Positions 36,967-50,735 of a stretch of DNA of 64,000 nucleotides are shown here, piece after piece. Under the pieces are notes generated by a model. That model searched no databases. It saw only the letters and a program-made list of their open reading frames with translations, and had not been told where the DNA came from. The first letter of the stretch is position 1. Each line of letters begins with the position of its first letter. A program made the translations under genes and the position numbers. Source of the DNA: Eutypa lata (lineage: Eukaryota; Ascomycota; Sordariomycetes; Xylariales; Diatrypaceae). The stretch is from assembly GCA_022661535.1 (NCBI GenBank), contig JAKULF010000003.1, forward strand, positions 2,108,001-2,172,000, read 5' to 3'.

Positions 36967-39565
36967 CTAAAAGGGCAGAGTGACATTCAAGCGCTGGAGA
37001 TCCTCCTCCCGCGAGCTCGTCCCAACCCAAAACGTGTAGTTGGCACCCGCATCGGCGCCACCACGCCACTCGCCGTTGACATAGTACCCAAGTTCGGCAG
37101 CGGGCACGGCGAGCGTGACCTCCCGCTGCTCACCGGGCGCCACCTCGACCTTATCGAAGCGCACGAGGCGCATATTGGGGAACTCGAGCCCCTGCGTGTA
37201 TTCGGGGCGGTAGTAGAGCTGAACGACCTCCTTCCCAGTCCTAGGCCCCGTATTGCGCACGCTCACAGCCACCGACACGTTCTCCTCGCCATTGGACGAC
37301 GTGTCTACCCGCAGCAGCGGCGGCGTCGAGACTTCGAACGTCGTATAGCTCATGCCGAACCCGAACCTCAGCGGCGGGCCCCGCCGCTTCAGCTGCGGCC
37401 ACTGCCAATCATACAGCGTCGCGGTCCCGAAGCCTCCCGCATCATCCGAAGGCAGGAAGTCGTACGCGACGGGGAACTGGCCATCGGAATCGGGCATGGT
37501 AGCTGTTAGCTTGCCGCTGGGGTTCGCATCCCCGAACAGGATCTCCACCAGCGCGTCGCCCGTGAACTCCCCGCTCAGCCAGGCGTGCAGGATCGCTTTC
37601 GGAGCCGGAGCCTCCGCCGACCCACTCCGTAGCGCCTCGTCGAGCACGAACACTTGGCCCCCGTTCAGCACGAGCACGGTCGGCGTCCCCGTCGCGAGCA
37701 CCGCGTCGAGCAGCTCGCGCTGGCGTCCCGGAAACCCGAGCTGTGCGTGCGCGAACCCTTCGCCGTCCGTTCGCGCGTTGTCAAAGGTCGCCGGGTCGAA
37801 GGTCCCGTACCCGGACCCCAGAACTACTACGGCGAGCCCGGCTTCGCGAGCCATTGCTGCTGCGCCCTCGATTCCGGAGGTGTCTGTGTCGTTGGATGGT
37901 AGGATGGGCACGCCCTGTTCGTAGAGCACGTTGTCGGCTCCGAGAGTGCGCTCGAGGCTGCGGCGCAGCGAGTCTCCGTATGCCGGGTCCGACGCGTTGC
38001 ACGCGGCGTACATGCCCGCGTTGACTATGTCGGCGTAGGGGCCGACGACGGCGATTTTGTGGGTTGTGTTAAGGCTTAGCGGGAGAGTGGCATCTTCATT
38101 CTGAAGCAGCACGATGGACTCGCGTGTGATATTGCGGTTGATCTCGAGGTGGCGTTCGTTACGCAGCGTTTTGTGCATATCCTCGATGGTGGGTAGTGCC
38201 TTGTCGAAGGCGCCCGTTGTGAACTTGATTTCTAATATCGCTCGCACTGACTCATCGACTAGTCTCACGATATCTTCGTCATCGACGGCGTCGATGAGGG
38301 TAGTGAAGTGACCTGTCCCTGCTGGTGAGAGCTCGTGATTAAGCCCCGCCCGGAGGGCTTGCAGCGCAGCGTCCTTGCCGGACTTGGCGACCATCGATTC
38401 GATATAGAGATACTCTATCGAAGACGCGTCGGACATGACCAGGCCCTTGAAGCCGATGATATCCCGGAGAACGTTTTGGATCATATACTTATTGATAGAC
38501 ATGGGGACGCCGTCTACGGACGAGTAGGATACCATGGCAGACAGGGGCTGGGCATCCTTGATCGCCTTGATATATGGTATTGCGAGGTCATTCATGATAT
38601 GGTTGATGCCTCCAAACATGCTGGCACGGTTGACGCCGCCGTTGGGTTGGCCATAAACGAAATGCTTTATCGTAGTCGCAATTTTCACAAAACCATCGTC
38701 ATCCTTTTCCTGCATGGTCTTGATGTACCGCGTGGCATACTCCGACGTCAAATAAACATCTTCACCATACCTGAGCTATGACATTAATATAGTATCGTCA
38801 CTTATATAGTAATTTGGAAAATGGTAAAAAGAAAGAAAAAAGAGTCTACAAAACGAGGAAAAGAAGTGAGATTACCTACATCTCATTATTCCGCCCATTC
38901 CTAGGGTCCCTCGCAATGTCGACTTCGGGCGAGAGGACCCAGGTCACACCAAGAGCGAGGTTCTCATCGCGGATGGCGCCGACGACCTGCTCGAATAGAG
39001 GTAAATTCCACGAGCAGCTCATGGTGACGGTCCCGGGGAACAGCGTGCCACCCGAGACCCAGACGCCATTGACCGAGTCGGTGATGGTGATGTACGGGAT
39101 GCCGAGGCGCGTGCTGTTAACCTGCTCGGCCCGCAGCTCGTTGACAATGGGCAGCACGTCCGAAGCGTAGTTGAATTGCATGCCTAGCCCTGTGGAGTTG
39201 GTTAGCAGGGATTCATAGCCTTTATCATGTAACTGAACGAACCCAAAAAACTCACCGAGATTTCCATTCTGTGTCTCTCGAATGGACTCAAATGAAGACC
39301 GATTAAACGACGGCAACCCATCCACCCTGCTGACGGATTTCCGGATCCCGCCCAGCTGCCCAATCTTCTCCTCCCACGTCATGCGAGCGAGGAGATCCGC
39401 GGCGCGCTCCGCGGGCGGCAGGGCCGGATTCCGATACGCGGTGCCATTGCCCTGGCGCGACTGCAGGGCGACAGCATTGGCGGCGACACCAACGCACGAC
39501 GTCGAGGATAGAAGAAGAGCGGTCGCTGCGGCTGCGAGGAAGCTGGTCTGCCCGAACATCATCAT
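36967..39565 (-). CDS. secreted GH3 beta-glucosidase-like glycosidase, 3 exons
   Basis: Removes non-reducing glycosyl units (glucose, possibly xylose) from oligosaccharides or glycosides outside the cell. Exons 39565-39256, 39189-38880 and 38770-36967 give 807 aa. Residues 1-30 form a hydrophobic, Ala/Leu-rich signal peptide starting MMMFGQ. The GH3 N-terminal barrel carries KHF near 242-244 and the nucleophile D321 in GLVMSDASSIEYL. The second domain has the SGEFTGDALVEILFGD block, followed by the C-terminal fibronectin-III-like domain with TGKEVVQLYY. The nucleophile motif SDASS differs from the common SDW, suggesting a subfamily with its own substrate preference. Coding sequence is G+C-rich compared with flanks. 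It is next to, but not clearly part of, the PKS locus. Confidence 0.92.
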
Positions 39566-40765
39566 CCTTTACCGCTGGCTTTCACTTCGACGCTTACGCT
39601 ACGTAGATTTTTGGGAGGCTTGGCGAAACAAAACCAAAATACCTAAGAGCCGGAAGTGATGATGAGAGATTGGGGAAACCGACACCTGACTAGACTCCAA
39701 TCAACGTTCTTGAAGCCTAGGGGGGCTTTCTTTATAATGGCAATGACAAGCTGGTTGGAGTAAATAGCCAGGCATCTTTTCCGATTATGGCGAATATCAG
39801 CAATCCACGGTGAACAAAGTAGTCCGTTACCAGGTCCATGGATCACATCAAGGAACTAGAGTAGTTACTCACCCACCACCTGCATAGAACCCGATGGTGC
39901 TAAGGATTTCGCCATACATGGGTTCATTGACATCAGCGCCGGTCTTCATGTTCGCCTCCTATAGTTTGAAAACCCGATAAAATGATTCGCAAGCAAGTGC
40001 GACTACGCCAGGAACGGGCGGGCACCGTGAATCGGAATAGAAGAGCAAGGGAATTGTGGGACATGTCAGGGGTTCCTGGGCCGAGATGTGGAGAATGTTC
40101 GGATGTCGGTCGGGCATTCAGAATAGGGATAGTGTAGGATATAGCTTGGAGTAAGTTTTCAGGGGGTGCCTGATGACTAGACTCTAGCACCTTTGAACTA
40201 CGTAGGTTAGTCATGTGTATAACAAGCTCGAACCTCATATGCCAAGGTCTATCGCTCTTTTCTCATATTTGTCGCCTAACATCACTTGGTTGTGCATGAG
40301 GCCAGAATGTGCACGTTACCACGACCAAGGAACTATGGCAAGGTCAGATAGTATCACGAGTCACGGGTAGGCAGAACAATACTTTGTTCATTTTCATGAT
40401 GCTTATACTCAATGCAGTTATATCGAACGAAGCTAACAGATTAGTAACTACTTAATCATCAACTATCATGTTTCTAAGAGGCTGTGATGCTCACTCACCA
40501 AAATACTATAGATCCTCACACCATCATACCGTTTCCGAATCGCAGATCGTAGGCAGGAGCCAGAAGCTATTCAATTTTAAGACTCCGGAAGTAGAATCTC
40601 CATAAGTTGCTATGGTTTTAAGTCATCACACGCCCAACTCCGGCAATCTCCCTTGACTTTCCTTTCCCCCCTTGTAAAAAACCCTTTTCACCGTTGGGCT
40701 ATATAATTCCCATGGACATAAGAAATACTCAAGACACGTATCAAATCCTTGACAAAACCGAGTAA
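39566..40765. other. intergenic, promoter side of the GH3 gene
   Basis: About 1.2 kb between the GH3 start and the tricalbin stop. On the minus strand near 39930-39860 a short frame begins MKTGADVNEPMYGEI and meets a possible GTGAGT donor, so a lone exon of an unknown or decayed gene is possible. I could not extend it with confidence. Confidence 0.4.
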
Positions 40766-43700
40766 TCAAGATGGGGTAACCTCGCGGCTCGAGCCCGGTC
40801 TCGATTCCCTCTTGCTAAGGAAGCTCCTCCTAAGCCCCGAGCTCGTGCTAGGTCGCCCCGGGCTGCCCCCTTCTGCCTCCGCCGTCCCGTTGTCGGCGAA
40901 CAAGCTCTTGATAACGACCTTCCCGCTGCCGACCTCGATCTCCTTTTCAGAGCCTGTGCCGCTCTCGTCAACGACATACATGACCCCACCGAGATCGTCG
41001 TCGCTGGAGAAGGTGTGATGGCCCTTCACTTCAACCTTGAATTGCGTGTCGGGTGTACAAGTTGTTTTGAACGATTCATCAAATTGGATTGGTCCACCCT
41101 TGGATGACTCGTGGTGTCTCGTCTTGCCTACAATCTTGTCCCTTGGCATCAACTGCCGAACCTGTACGTATACGTCCGACGACGGTGGGTAGCCCGATGC
41201 CGACACGATAGTGAACGTTGCGGTGCCTGTGCCAGGGCTACCGGGGGCGAGGCTGTGCACCGACATACCACCCATGCTAGTGTTACGGTTATGTGGGGAT
41301 TTCGGTGTGCGTGGGTCATTAGAGCCCGCCTCGGGGGGTGAGTTCTCGCCGTTAGTAGATAGGCCGGTCGCGCGTCTCAAGCCCGGGCCAGAAGCCGGAC
41401 CGGGGGGCGAATCAGGGCCATTTGTGATTATACTAGGGACATCGGCGTTACTAGGCGACACGATGGTGCCATTCTCACTCTCTTCCTTCTTTCCTTTGAA
41501 TCCGCGCTTGATGAAGCTGGCGCCCTTTCCAACACCATGACCGACAACACCAACTCCTTTGATTGGAGCGCCAACAACGCCAGTCACAATCCTACCAGGA
41601 ACTGCAAACGTCCCGGAGAATGTGCTTGAACCCATCCGCATGCGAGTGACGTAGTCAGGTCGGAAAAGTAAACGCAATCTAACGGTCCCGGATTTTCCAT
41701 CAAGCATCAGTCTGATCTCCTTTGCCTTAAATGGGTCCAACTGCTCGAGGTTGATGGCTGCTCCGCCTAGGAAGTCGGGCTTATCCGCAAAATCGTAATC
41801 GTAAATCTTAACATTGAATTTTGCTGCCGTACGGGACGGTACAGGGATTTCGAAGAATTCATTCCAGACGGGGTTCAGAGTTTTCTTCTGCGTCTTGGTC
41901 TTGAATACTTCTTGGCCATTAAATTCGAATTTTGCGTATGGATCACTCTTGCCATTTCTATCGGCCGCGGGAAGCTCCGCGGCGTCAAGAACATCCACAC
42001 GGAGGTTGCCCATGTTGTTGATACTCTCACTAGGGTCGAGATCCATCTTGACAGGGACGTACTTCAGGCTAACCTTGATGGTGGCATTCCGATTTTCTTC
42101 GTCCTTAAGGTTTAAGACAGTCGGATTGTTCTGTGCAAGTTAGTATGGATTCAATAATTATGAATGAGGCCACTTACCAGGCACTGTTTAAGAGTATCAA
42201 GAGTGTTCCCTGCTAAACGAGCAACCGTATGATCCTCGTCACGCTCCTCGCCAGGCTTTTCTCGTTTCTCTCTGACTTTAAGGGTTAGTCTAGAGAATTC
42301 GAGTTCACGAATGAAGCAGTCGCCTATCTCGTCGAACTTGAAACTTCTGTTCTTAGCAGTGCTTGACACGTAAGAAGGATATAGCATGTCATCGACATAA
42401 ATCTCAAGATGTGTACCGCTCTTGGGCATCTCGCCTTCAAGGAGTTTGAAGATGAGGAAGCCAGATTCGTATTTGACTAGTTCCTGGGGAGAAAGGTACA
42501 CCTTAGGGGGTTCCCTTGGCTGATCCTTAGACTTCCGCTGTGAGACAGGCGTAGTCGGGGTCATAGGTATACTCGGCGAGACTGGTGTAGTTGGTTCCTT
42601 CGGGCTTTCTTTTCGATCGAGAGGAGTGATCTTGCCGGCATCCTTTGAACGTGTGACCTCTAGTGAGTTGTGGGTATCAGGTTCTGTTTCAGCCTCTTTC
42701 TCCTTCTCTTCTTCCTCATCTTCGGGGTCAGCAACATTGAGAGTAGGGTAGAAGGAGACTGAATAATTCAAAGTTCCCTTGGGAACACCCTTGTTGTGGA
42801 GACGAAGGCCATCCTGGCGCAATTCCTTCGAATCATGAACGCGATATCCACCATCCTCCTCCTGCGATATATAGTCGCCGGCAAAGACCTCTACCAGGCC
42901 AAGGCTGCGATCTCTGCCCATCTTCTCAGCATCCATGACTTCCAAGCTTAGGCGGTCTCGAGCAGAATGCATAGGCACATAGATGATCTCGTCCCACTCT
43001 GGATCAAGCGTGTTACGATGAGTTACCGTTCGACCCTTCTCGATGCCCGAAACAAGTACACGGACATAAGGATCAGATTTGCCCATAGTCTCAAGATTGC
43101 GCAAGCTAGCAGCACTCCTGAAGTGTAAGCGCATCACACCGATTGGTGTCTGGTAACCTCCGGATCCTGCTAGTACTCCGGATATAGCGACGGGCTTCCA
43201 CTGGGCAGTTAGCTTGGCTCGTCCCGTCTGAACACTAGCTAAACTGAACCAATCATGGCCTCGTTCCATCTCCTCTAGCATATCGTCCAACTTGATTTGG
43301 TAGGTACCGATGAGCTGGTCTCCGGTTAGTTCTCGATCGTCCTTGATGGCTAGTCCCAATTTAGCTTGTTTCCTGTCTGTAATTAAGATCTCCTTCGAGC
43401 CATCGTCCCAGATAGGATTGTTGGTACGTTTGAGTTTCTTTGTCGTGTGAACTTCTTTGCCATTGAGTAGCAGACAAGCGTAGGGGTTAAGGAGGCCGAC
43501 CAGACTCTTGGTACCATCGAGATCTTTTGCTTGTTCGATAGTATACCGTAAAATACCAGTATTGGTTTCTGGCGGAGGTTCTTCCCTGCCGTCAGGAAGC
43601 TGTTCGGTTCCCAATACAGGGAAGAATCGAATATCAGCAAAGACGACACCTCGGGCCTTTCCATTCGCGATAACCTCCAGGTGCTCATTTTCGTAGACGG

Positions 43701-45477
43701 CCAGCTCCTCAATCCGTTCTATGGGGAACGAAGCGACGCCAAGCTCTTTATCTTTACGGAAACCATTGCTGTCGTAAACGATAATGTCGAGCGAGTCGTT
43801 GAAGGATGTGACAATGACATAGTGCGTCTCGCGCCATTGGGGGTTAGAGGTATCCTTGATCGACTTTGTCCGAGCTAACGGGGCACGTCTGTTCAGGGTT
43901 AATACTGCATACGGGTCAGGATGACCGGCAAAGTTATCTGCATTCTTCAGACCCTGTGCTCTATGAAGGGTAACTGCAACAACTCCAATAGCTTGGTCGA
44001 CTGGTGAACCGGCAAGCATCTTGGCGACTTCGATGGGGAAAACGTGCGGTGCATACATCATGGGAGCCAAGTTTCCATGGATTTGCTCTTGGATAAAGCT
44101 CTCCAAACCTGGAATGAAGTTGATATCAAATCCAAATGTTTCACCACCGAGTGGCTTACAGGCATAATCGATCATTGGACGTTCTAGGAAGCACATCTCG
44201 ACCTTCTCAATATGAGGGAAGGGAATTTGAAGCTTGACCTTCAAGCGCATGATACCAGAAAAGGCCATATCTTCCACAATGACGTCGAGACCTTTGCTAA
44301 TCATGGCTTTGCCGATTCGTATCTCGAGAACGACCTTCGGGTTGATCTGATTCTTAATTTGGCGCGATGTCATATCAGCCCTATCTTTAGGCGTGAAACT
44401 GAATTTCCAGTCCATGACTACAGTGTCGTCCTCAGTCTTAGGGTATGTCTTCACGTGCTCCATTCTTGGGGGCTTAGAACCGAGAGTAAAGGTCTTCAAC
44501 TTCAGGCTATCCAAAAATGCAGGAGTTGCCGAACTCAAGACTTGATCAACCGAGTTGATTACTGTTTGGGCTAGCACTGGTTGATAGATTGGCCAGAACT
44601 TGACGAGAAAGGAGTTGATCCATTCCAACGATTCGTGGTCGGTATCGAGCCTCTTCAGGGCAAGTTCCCGAGTCACGTCGTCACGAAAATTGCGACGGAC
44701 CCTCCTGAGTGATGTGCGGTAGTAAGTGGAACAAGCGGTCATTATAAGAATAACCCAGCTCAGTCCACCGCCGAGGACGGCGACTAGCCACGAAGAGATA
44801 CAGGCGAAAACGATGATGGCGGCATTGTGGTACCATTCTGGAGTCCGTGAGCACTACTGCTATACAGCGAGGAAAGGGATATTTATAAACCTACCACCAA
44901 ATAAATTCTCGGGCAAATTCTCTTCGACCCAGGTGGTGTGGTCGAGGAGACTTTCACCTTCGAGAACGCTCTCGGTTGGCCAACCAAATTGCGAAGGCCA
45001 CCCAACTTTAGCAGAGATATCTTCCTCGTCTGTGGTGGCATTGCCGTTCACAAGTTCTTTCCCATCTTGATCTCTGGTTATTTCGATGACACCCGCCTTT
45101 GCTTTTTCGGTATCCGGAAGGTCATAATCGGCTTTCGCACCGCCATCTTTATCGGTGACAATAGCTATACCATGTGGTCGTTTCGAGTGGCGCAGATGGT
45201 CTGGCATGGCCTGGACGTGAATGTTAGGTCAGCTCATGCAAAATGAATCGGAACGTAGCAATTGTGTCTCATCTCATCAACGTACAGCTTTAGCTTGGGC
45301 CCTTTTCTCCTCTTGGCTCGCGTCCGGGTCGAAGGTGAACGCAGCTACGCCAGCATTTTTGCTCTCCTCCACAAGTTTCTTCTCAGCATCTTCAGCGGAA
45401 ACGGATGATTCGGGGTCACGGGAAGCCTCGATGGCCCCCTGCTGCTTTAGTTCGGTGGCTTCTCGTGCGGTAGCCAT
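40766..45477 (-). CDS. tricalbin (SMP plus multiple C2 domains), 4 exons
   Basis: A lipid-transfer tether at endoplasmic reticulum-plasma membrane contacts. Exons 45477-45286, 45210-44895, 44837-42178 and 42130-40766 give 1510 aa, the usual tricalbin length. A hydrophilic N-terminus is followed by a membrane hairpin at about 176-206. The lipid-binding SMP domain is at about 239-446. C2 domains begin near 453, 586, 736, 970 (divergent) and 1097; several show the DPYA/SDPY and NPxW signatures. A charged, proline-rich linker (about 870-955) precedes the fourth. The C-terminal region is Ser/Pro/Gly-rich and ends with a Ser/Arg-rich tail. Upstream in-frame codons without an ATG leave room for an additional 5' exon. 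It is a housekeeping gene, equivalent to yeast TCB1-3 or extended synaptotagmins. Confidence 0.93.
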
Positions 45478-48400
45478 GGCTGCGGCAAATGGTGTTGCTG
45501 CAGATGCAGCTTGAACACGTATAAGGTTCTCTAATCGATAAGGATGGTATTATTACGCGTAGGTACGAATTTAGAAGTGAGGTATGAAGAATGGGTTAGG
45601 TAGTTAATTGAGGACCCTATATAGAGTAGAAAACAGGTATCATAGACGACGAGAATATAGTTCACAAGGGAATTAATATCTAAGGAACGAATGGCCAAGA
45701 AAAAGCTCGATGACGTTGAGGTAACCAAAGCGGGTAGACACACGATAGGAATGCAAAGGACGAGCAAGCTACCTAGGTAGACAAGCAGGTAATACGAGCT
45801 CTACCTAACTGTTTAAAGCTGTTCCGGAACGAATGAGTATTGTCCCTCGAACTGAATAGGAAGAAGAAAAAAACTAGGAAATAATAGTAGCGTCAAGTAT
45901 GTAAGAAGGTTATAGTCAGTAGTGGAAGGGAAGTTGTGAAGTGAATAGGCAGAGCTAGGTGCAGATGTGTGTGAAAAGAGGAAAGTACGTAATTGAAGTT
46001 GGCTTTGGTGAATGTATTGCGCAGCTTGCAGCTTCCTCGGCCCCATATACTTCCCTGATTGAATGCAATTGGTGCAAGCACTTGAGGTAACCGGTAACTT
46101 AACTACCTATCCTGCTCAGCTCCTGACTAGTGAGCACTAAGTACCTACTAGGTAGCTCCCTAAGACTTTTAAAGACACTTCGAAAAAACACCTAACACAT
46201 GCATGTGCATTCTTGGCTTTTAAAAGTAAAATTGAGAATGCGCTTATCCGCTTTATCGAGGCTGACCAGGCCTGTGGAACGACGTAATAACCTGCTGGGA
46301 TACAGGATACACATGTACTTAGTTATAGTAACCCCGCTTGTGGAGATCTAAAGCTACAGGGAATCCATCCGCAAATGTAAGTGATAGGCCAGTTTAGACT
46401 TAAAATTTAAGCCAGTCATAATTATCCCTTTTAGTCTAACCCATGTTATGGTCGCACAAGCCACCTTGTAAAATTGAGTAGGTACCTATTCAGCTATTAT
46501 CCAAGATGTCAAAGTGTTTAAGATCTTGATTCACTTGATACCTACCTAGTATCTACCTGTCTCTTATTGAAGTTATATCTTTATTCAAAGCAAATATTGA
46601 TTCAATTGATTTGTCTTATTTGCAGGTGGTGATAACATGAATCTATCCGTGGCCAACCTTTCGGCCCGTTAGCTGCTTATTACTTATCGAAGCTAGCATC
46701 TGGTTAATCTAACAGCGTGACAGCTAAAGAAATCCCCAAAACAAACTCCGTGGTAGTCGTAATGTTCCCACGTAACTAATATCATGGAGCTACCTGTATG
46801 TATGATTTTCGGTCTATAAGAACTTCTAGAGTCTTACTATAAGGGGTAATGTTGTCGTCGAGCTGATTGTCCCAACAGGAATTATTAACAGCCTGCATGC
46901 CACCATTGCAAGAACGATCATCAAAATCTGGCCATTTTTACCTGTTCCTTTCTAATTGTAGATCTCCCAGCTAACTAATCGATCCTTAAGTTAAATCTAG
47001 GTATCCCTCTCTTTTTATATATTTTCTCTTTTCAATCCCCCTCCTAGATGCGCACATGCAACCAATTTTTAAACATTAATATTAAATTTCGCCAAGTTTC
47101 ACCTACATTTGCAACTCTTTAACCGGTATTCTCCAACAGTAGATGCGGCATTACGCAGCCACTACTCGCAACACGAGTATTAAATGCGAATATATTGCAT
47201 ATATAACATCTGACATTATTGCGAGAACCATGATAGCATATGCTTATACGAAGGGATCTGCACCTGGTTACCAGGCACTGGTCCAGCTTTCCAAGATTTG
47301 ACGGCGATGCCGGTGAATCGCGTGCGCCGATAAGCGTCGACATGCAGGAGGGATAATCCTGGCAGTCCGGGGCTATTGGAGATCCCCTTGGTTGCAACGC
47401 CGACTGGCAGACTGGCTGAGCAACTCGGAATGCGAGCTTAACCTTTTCGACAGACTGATGGGAGCATTGGGAGTAACCCAGCCACAGCCAATCCACGCTA
47501 CACATTTCTGTATGCATCCCACCTTGTTTTTGACCCAACACAGCAGCTTGTCTTGCTCTGTGTTCCACGTCATTCCAAGATTTGTGTGCAGCGTTGCATA
47601 GATTTAGTGGTACCACGGACGCACATGGGAACGAACGCATTAGCGTCCACCGTCAGATGTTTGCCAAGCTTTTATTTATTGTGATCTCTCCACTACACAC
47701 AGGTGTGCCCACAATGTTATGAGGTTCGCGCTGGTTACCTTTCAAACTTGAACTGACGTCATTATGCAATAATCATATACAATATCGTACGAATATTGTT
47801 CAACAAGTCATTTAGACTAGTACCTAGGTATGTTACAGAGCCTGCGACATCTGTTATATGTCTTAAAGGTCGTCTCTCTTATATAAATTCGTCCCGAATA
47901 TGTTGCCAATATGTTGCCTCGAGTACCGGAACTACACCCATTGCACTGCCCCTCAACCTATACCCAATGATTGGACAACATGTTCTCAACATACACATGC
48001 ATACAATCACACTTAAGACGGTAAAACGGCAATTGAATTTATATATGTCGGGTAGGACATTGCTGAGCTTGTGAGCTTGTGGGCCTTGTCCGCTTATGTT
48101 TAAGCCGTCCCCGGTAGTGTCTCCACTTTCCCCCGAACAGAGCCCGACAGCATGGGAATTGTCGATCAAGTGCCCGCGTGAATGGAATTCTTTATGTGCA
48201 TCATACCTCGCTATGCCGATATTTTGCCGTATTTTCCCTCATCATACTCCTATCTCACATATCGTATATAGGGGCATCGTTTTTAGTTGTGAATGGGAGG
48301 TCAGACAAAAGGCGCAGTTAGATATCGGTGCTAGGTTTTCTTATCTGCCTTACTTTAACTTATCCATTATTATAGTCGTATTATAGTTAAAAGAATTTGC

Positions 48401-48911
48401 AAATAGTCCAGCTCTCCTCTCATACAACGCGGTCGTTTAAGTCTAAGCTGGCTAAGACCTATCATGGCTATAATACAGGAACATGCTTATGGGTATGTGA
48501 CTTTTGTTGGTAACGAGGATGCGCTTTAACTCGATTCTTTTGGTGCATGACAGGGCTAGGTATGAAAAGGGTTACAAGGCATAAATCGACATTGTGTGGT
48601 GTTTGACTATCGAAGAACATCTATATTAGGAACCCTCTATTGAAGACAGCCTGAGCAGTGAAGCAATAGACGAGGTTCTAAGAAGCTAGAAATGGCCAGT
48701 GATGCCTTTGCAATGGAAACACAACCTTAATTCCGGAAGGCCCTGCGTGGAAGAAGCCCCAGGCGACTATTTGAATACTATGGTGAACGCGAGGTTGAAT
48801 AAACGGGAAATATTTAAATGACGACGCGCGAGGTGAACTACCTCCACCTCAATATTTGCCTCCAGCTGCTGCGATAAGTCGTTCTGAAATCTTCTGTTTT
48901 CCACTCACGAT
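45478..48911. other. 3.4 kb stretch without a convincing gene
   Basis: It should include the tricalbin promoter and 5' UTR (a possible acceptor lies just before 45520). TACCTAGGTA-like short palindromes occur several times (for example near 45770, 46140-46160 and 47820). A 173-codon ATG frame at 47640-47119 (-) has unusual, cysteine-rich composition and I do not trust it. No RNA gene was recognised. Confidence 0.5.
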
Positions 48912-49745
48912 ATGACCACAGACAAGATGGAACCATATGGCTACACAACCGAGTTAGTCCTAGTGCACTACGTACACACCGACTGCCACCTCTACGTTCC
49001 CACCTCCCCCAACTGCGAACAGCTACGCGCTGAGCAGCTTCCTTGGATTTCAAACAGCGGAAACACCAGCAGCATTCTCGCAGCGGTGGCCGCACAACGA
49101 GCACAGGAATTCCTACGAGACAGGATCCAAGAGCTCATCGTGACGCGCGCTAAGGCCTGCCACGCCGACTATCCGGAAGTGAGGAACGTAGAGATCACGG
49201 CCACGGAGAAGATGTGCTGCAAGCTCTTGGGAGCGTACCCGAAATGGCGTGGTCACAGCAGTCTAGGCCCGAACCTCTTAGCCGAAGAGCCATGGGACTT
49301 CGCTAATCAGATGGCTTTCATGAGTCGTCGCCGACTGGACGACTGTCTCGTGGTCAAGTTCGCGTTTGCCGTTGACCCGGCCCCCGAGGTGCAGTCCGCC
49401 CAGGCGTATCCGTTCTCCCCGGGAACTTTGCGTCGAAGGCCTCGTCTCCTGCCGAATTCTCCTATCTCCGAATCTACCGCCGTTGCGTCTCCGCCTATCA
49501 CTATCTATTTAGAACCTCTGGAAGGACAACAGCAAGGAGAATGGAATCTCGATTCAACGACGTCCTCGGTTTCTTCCGCTGGAGGCGATATGCCTGCCTC
49601 TTCATTGGCAATGGGTCTAATAGACAGACATGACCAGAGCAGCGGCACGTTGCACGGAATCAGTGGAACTTTTCTTCTTGATGATGAGAGTCTGGAGATC
49701 GATGACTCCGACCATTCCTCGAATCATGGGTCGACCGACACATAA
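48912..49745 (+). CDS. hypothetical protein, 277 aa
   Basis: A single-exon frame starting at ATG with G+C-rich codon use that stands out from A+T-rich flanks, so it is probably a real gene. The N-terminal half (1-165) is mixed and probably folded, with a predicted helix around AAVAAQRAQEFLRDRIQELI and a later YPKWRGHSSLGPN block. The C-terminal 110 residues are Ser/Thr/Asp-rich and likely disordered, ending in an acidic HSSNHGSTDT tail. No signal peptide, membrane helix or known domain is visible. I do not recognise the family and assign no function. Confidence 0.65.
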   Translation: MTTDKMEPYGYTTELVLVHYVHTDCHLYVPTSPNCEQLRAEQLPWISNSGNTSSILAAVAAQRAQEFLRDRIQELIVTRAKACHADYPEVRNVEITATEKMCCKLLGAYPKWRGHSSLGPNLLAEEPWDFANQMAFMSRRRLDDCLVVKFAFAVDPAPEVQSAQAYPFSPGTLRRRPRLLPNSPISESTAVASPPITIYLEPLEGQQQGEWNLDSTTSSVSSAGGDMPASSLAMGLIDRHDQSSGTLHGISGTFLLDDESLEIDDSDHSSNHGSTDT

Positions 49746-50735
49746 TCAATGGTGGTGCGTCTCTAAAAAGCTTTGGGAGAAGCACTAATGGGTGGAGGAC
49801 CATGGAGAAGAAGAATGAGCGAATATCTGTCGGGATGAGGGGATACAGAGAGGGAAAGACGATTGTGGGCTAGGATCTTTGAGTATTAGTTTCCGATGGT
49901 CTCGGATGAAGTTCCGTCACCGACGTACAGGGGACAGGGTTTAGTTATGGTCTCTGTGCCCGGGGTTGATTAGCTAATCTGCTAATGAGATGCATCGCCT
50001 TAGAGCCGCCGGGGTCTCCTGGATTGAATTGCTAAGCATGCCCAGGCACATAGTTTTGTCAGCGTACAACTTCTCATAACAGGTCGTCTGACTCTAAAGA
50101 CTTTAGCTAGTTATGTTCTTCTAGTACTCCTATATCGGTGTGAGCCAGCGTGAATTAACTTATTAGTTAGATGAGAATCCAAGCATCCAAGCATCCAAGC
50201 ATCCAAGCATCGTAGAAAGGAAACGGCGTCGTAGCTGTGAGCAGACAGATCGTGCAATAGAATCCCCAAATGCGGAGAGAACTAACTCACACAAGTCTAG
50301 CCTCCTGAGCTCTCACGTGGTTTAGAGCCTCCTAGAGCGATGCCCATGACGCCGCCAACCCCCAAATCACCGAGAATACGGCCATTGGCGTCTTGCTTCT
50401 CCTCCTGCTCCGCACGCCTCCGACTGTTCCATGTATGAAAAATGGGCCTCCCCGCAGAGCCACTCCACAGTTTCTCCAAAACTTGAGCTTTCTATGGGGA
50501 AAAGCTAGTTGAACTCAAGGCGCCAGACGAGGAAAAACCGAAGAATCTCTCCTAGTCATGGACCTGCATACCTATGGGGGTAAAAAAAATTGCATGTCCC
50601 TGTGATGTGATGTGATGCCGACCGGCTACTAGACGCGATGTATAAAGTAGCCGAGGCGCCCGCGAGGCCTGTCTGGGTGATGAGCCTTACGTCCACCTTG
50701 CTTCGACTAAGTTGACTTCACAACCTGCCACCGCA
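49746..50735. other. intergenic, promoter of the GH32 gene
   Basis: It contains four perfect tandem copies of ATCCAAGC at 50177-50208. A minus-strand frame at about 50479-50297 has protein-like, Gly-rich composition but no ATG; it could be a 3' exon of an unresolved small gene. A GATGTGATGTGATG run sits near 50605. The GH32 promoter must lie at the right end. Confidence 0.45.

Noticed and set aside
47119..47640. 173-codon minus-strand frame with real ATG
   Set aside because: Composition is erratic and Cys/Ser-rich without signal peptide or domain; a second frame (starting MTWNTEQDKLLCW) hints at a Myb-like start but does not continue.
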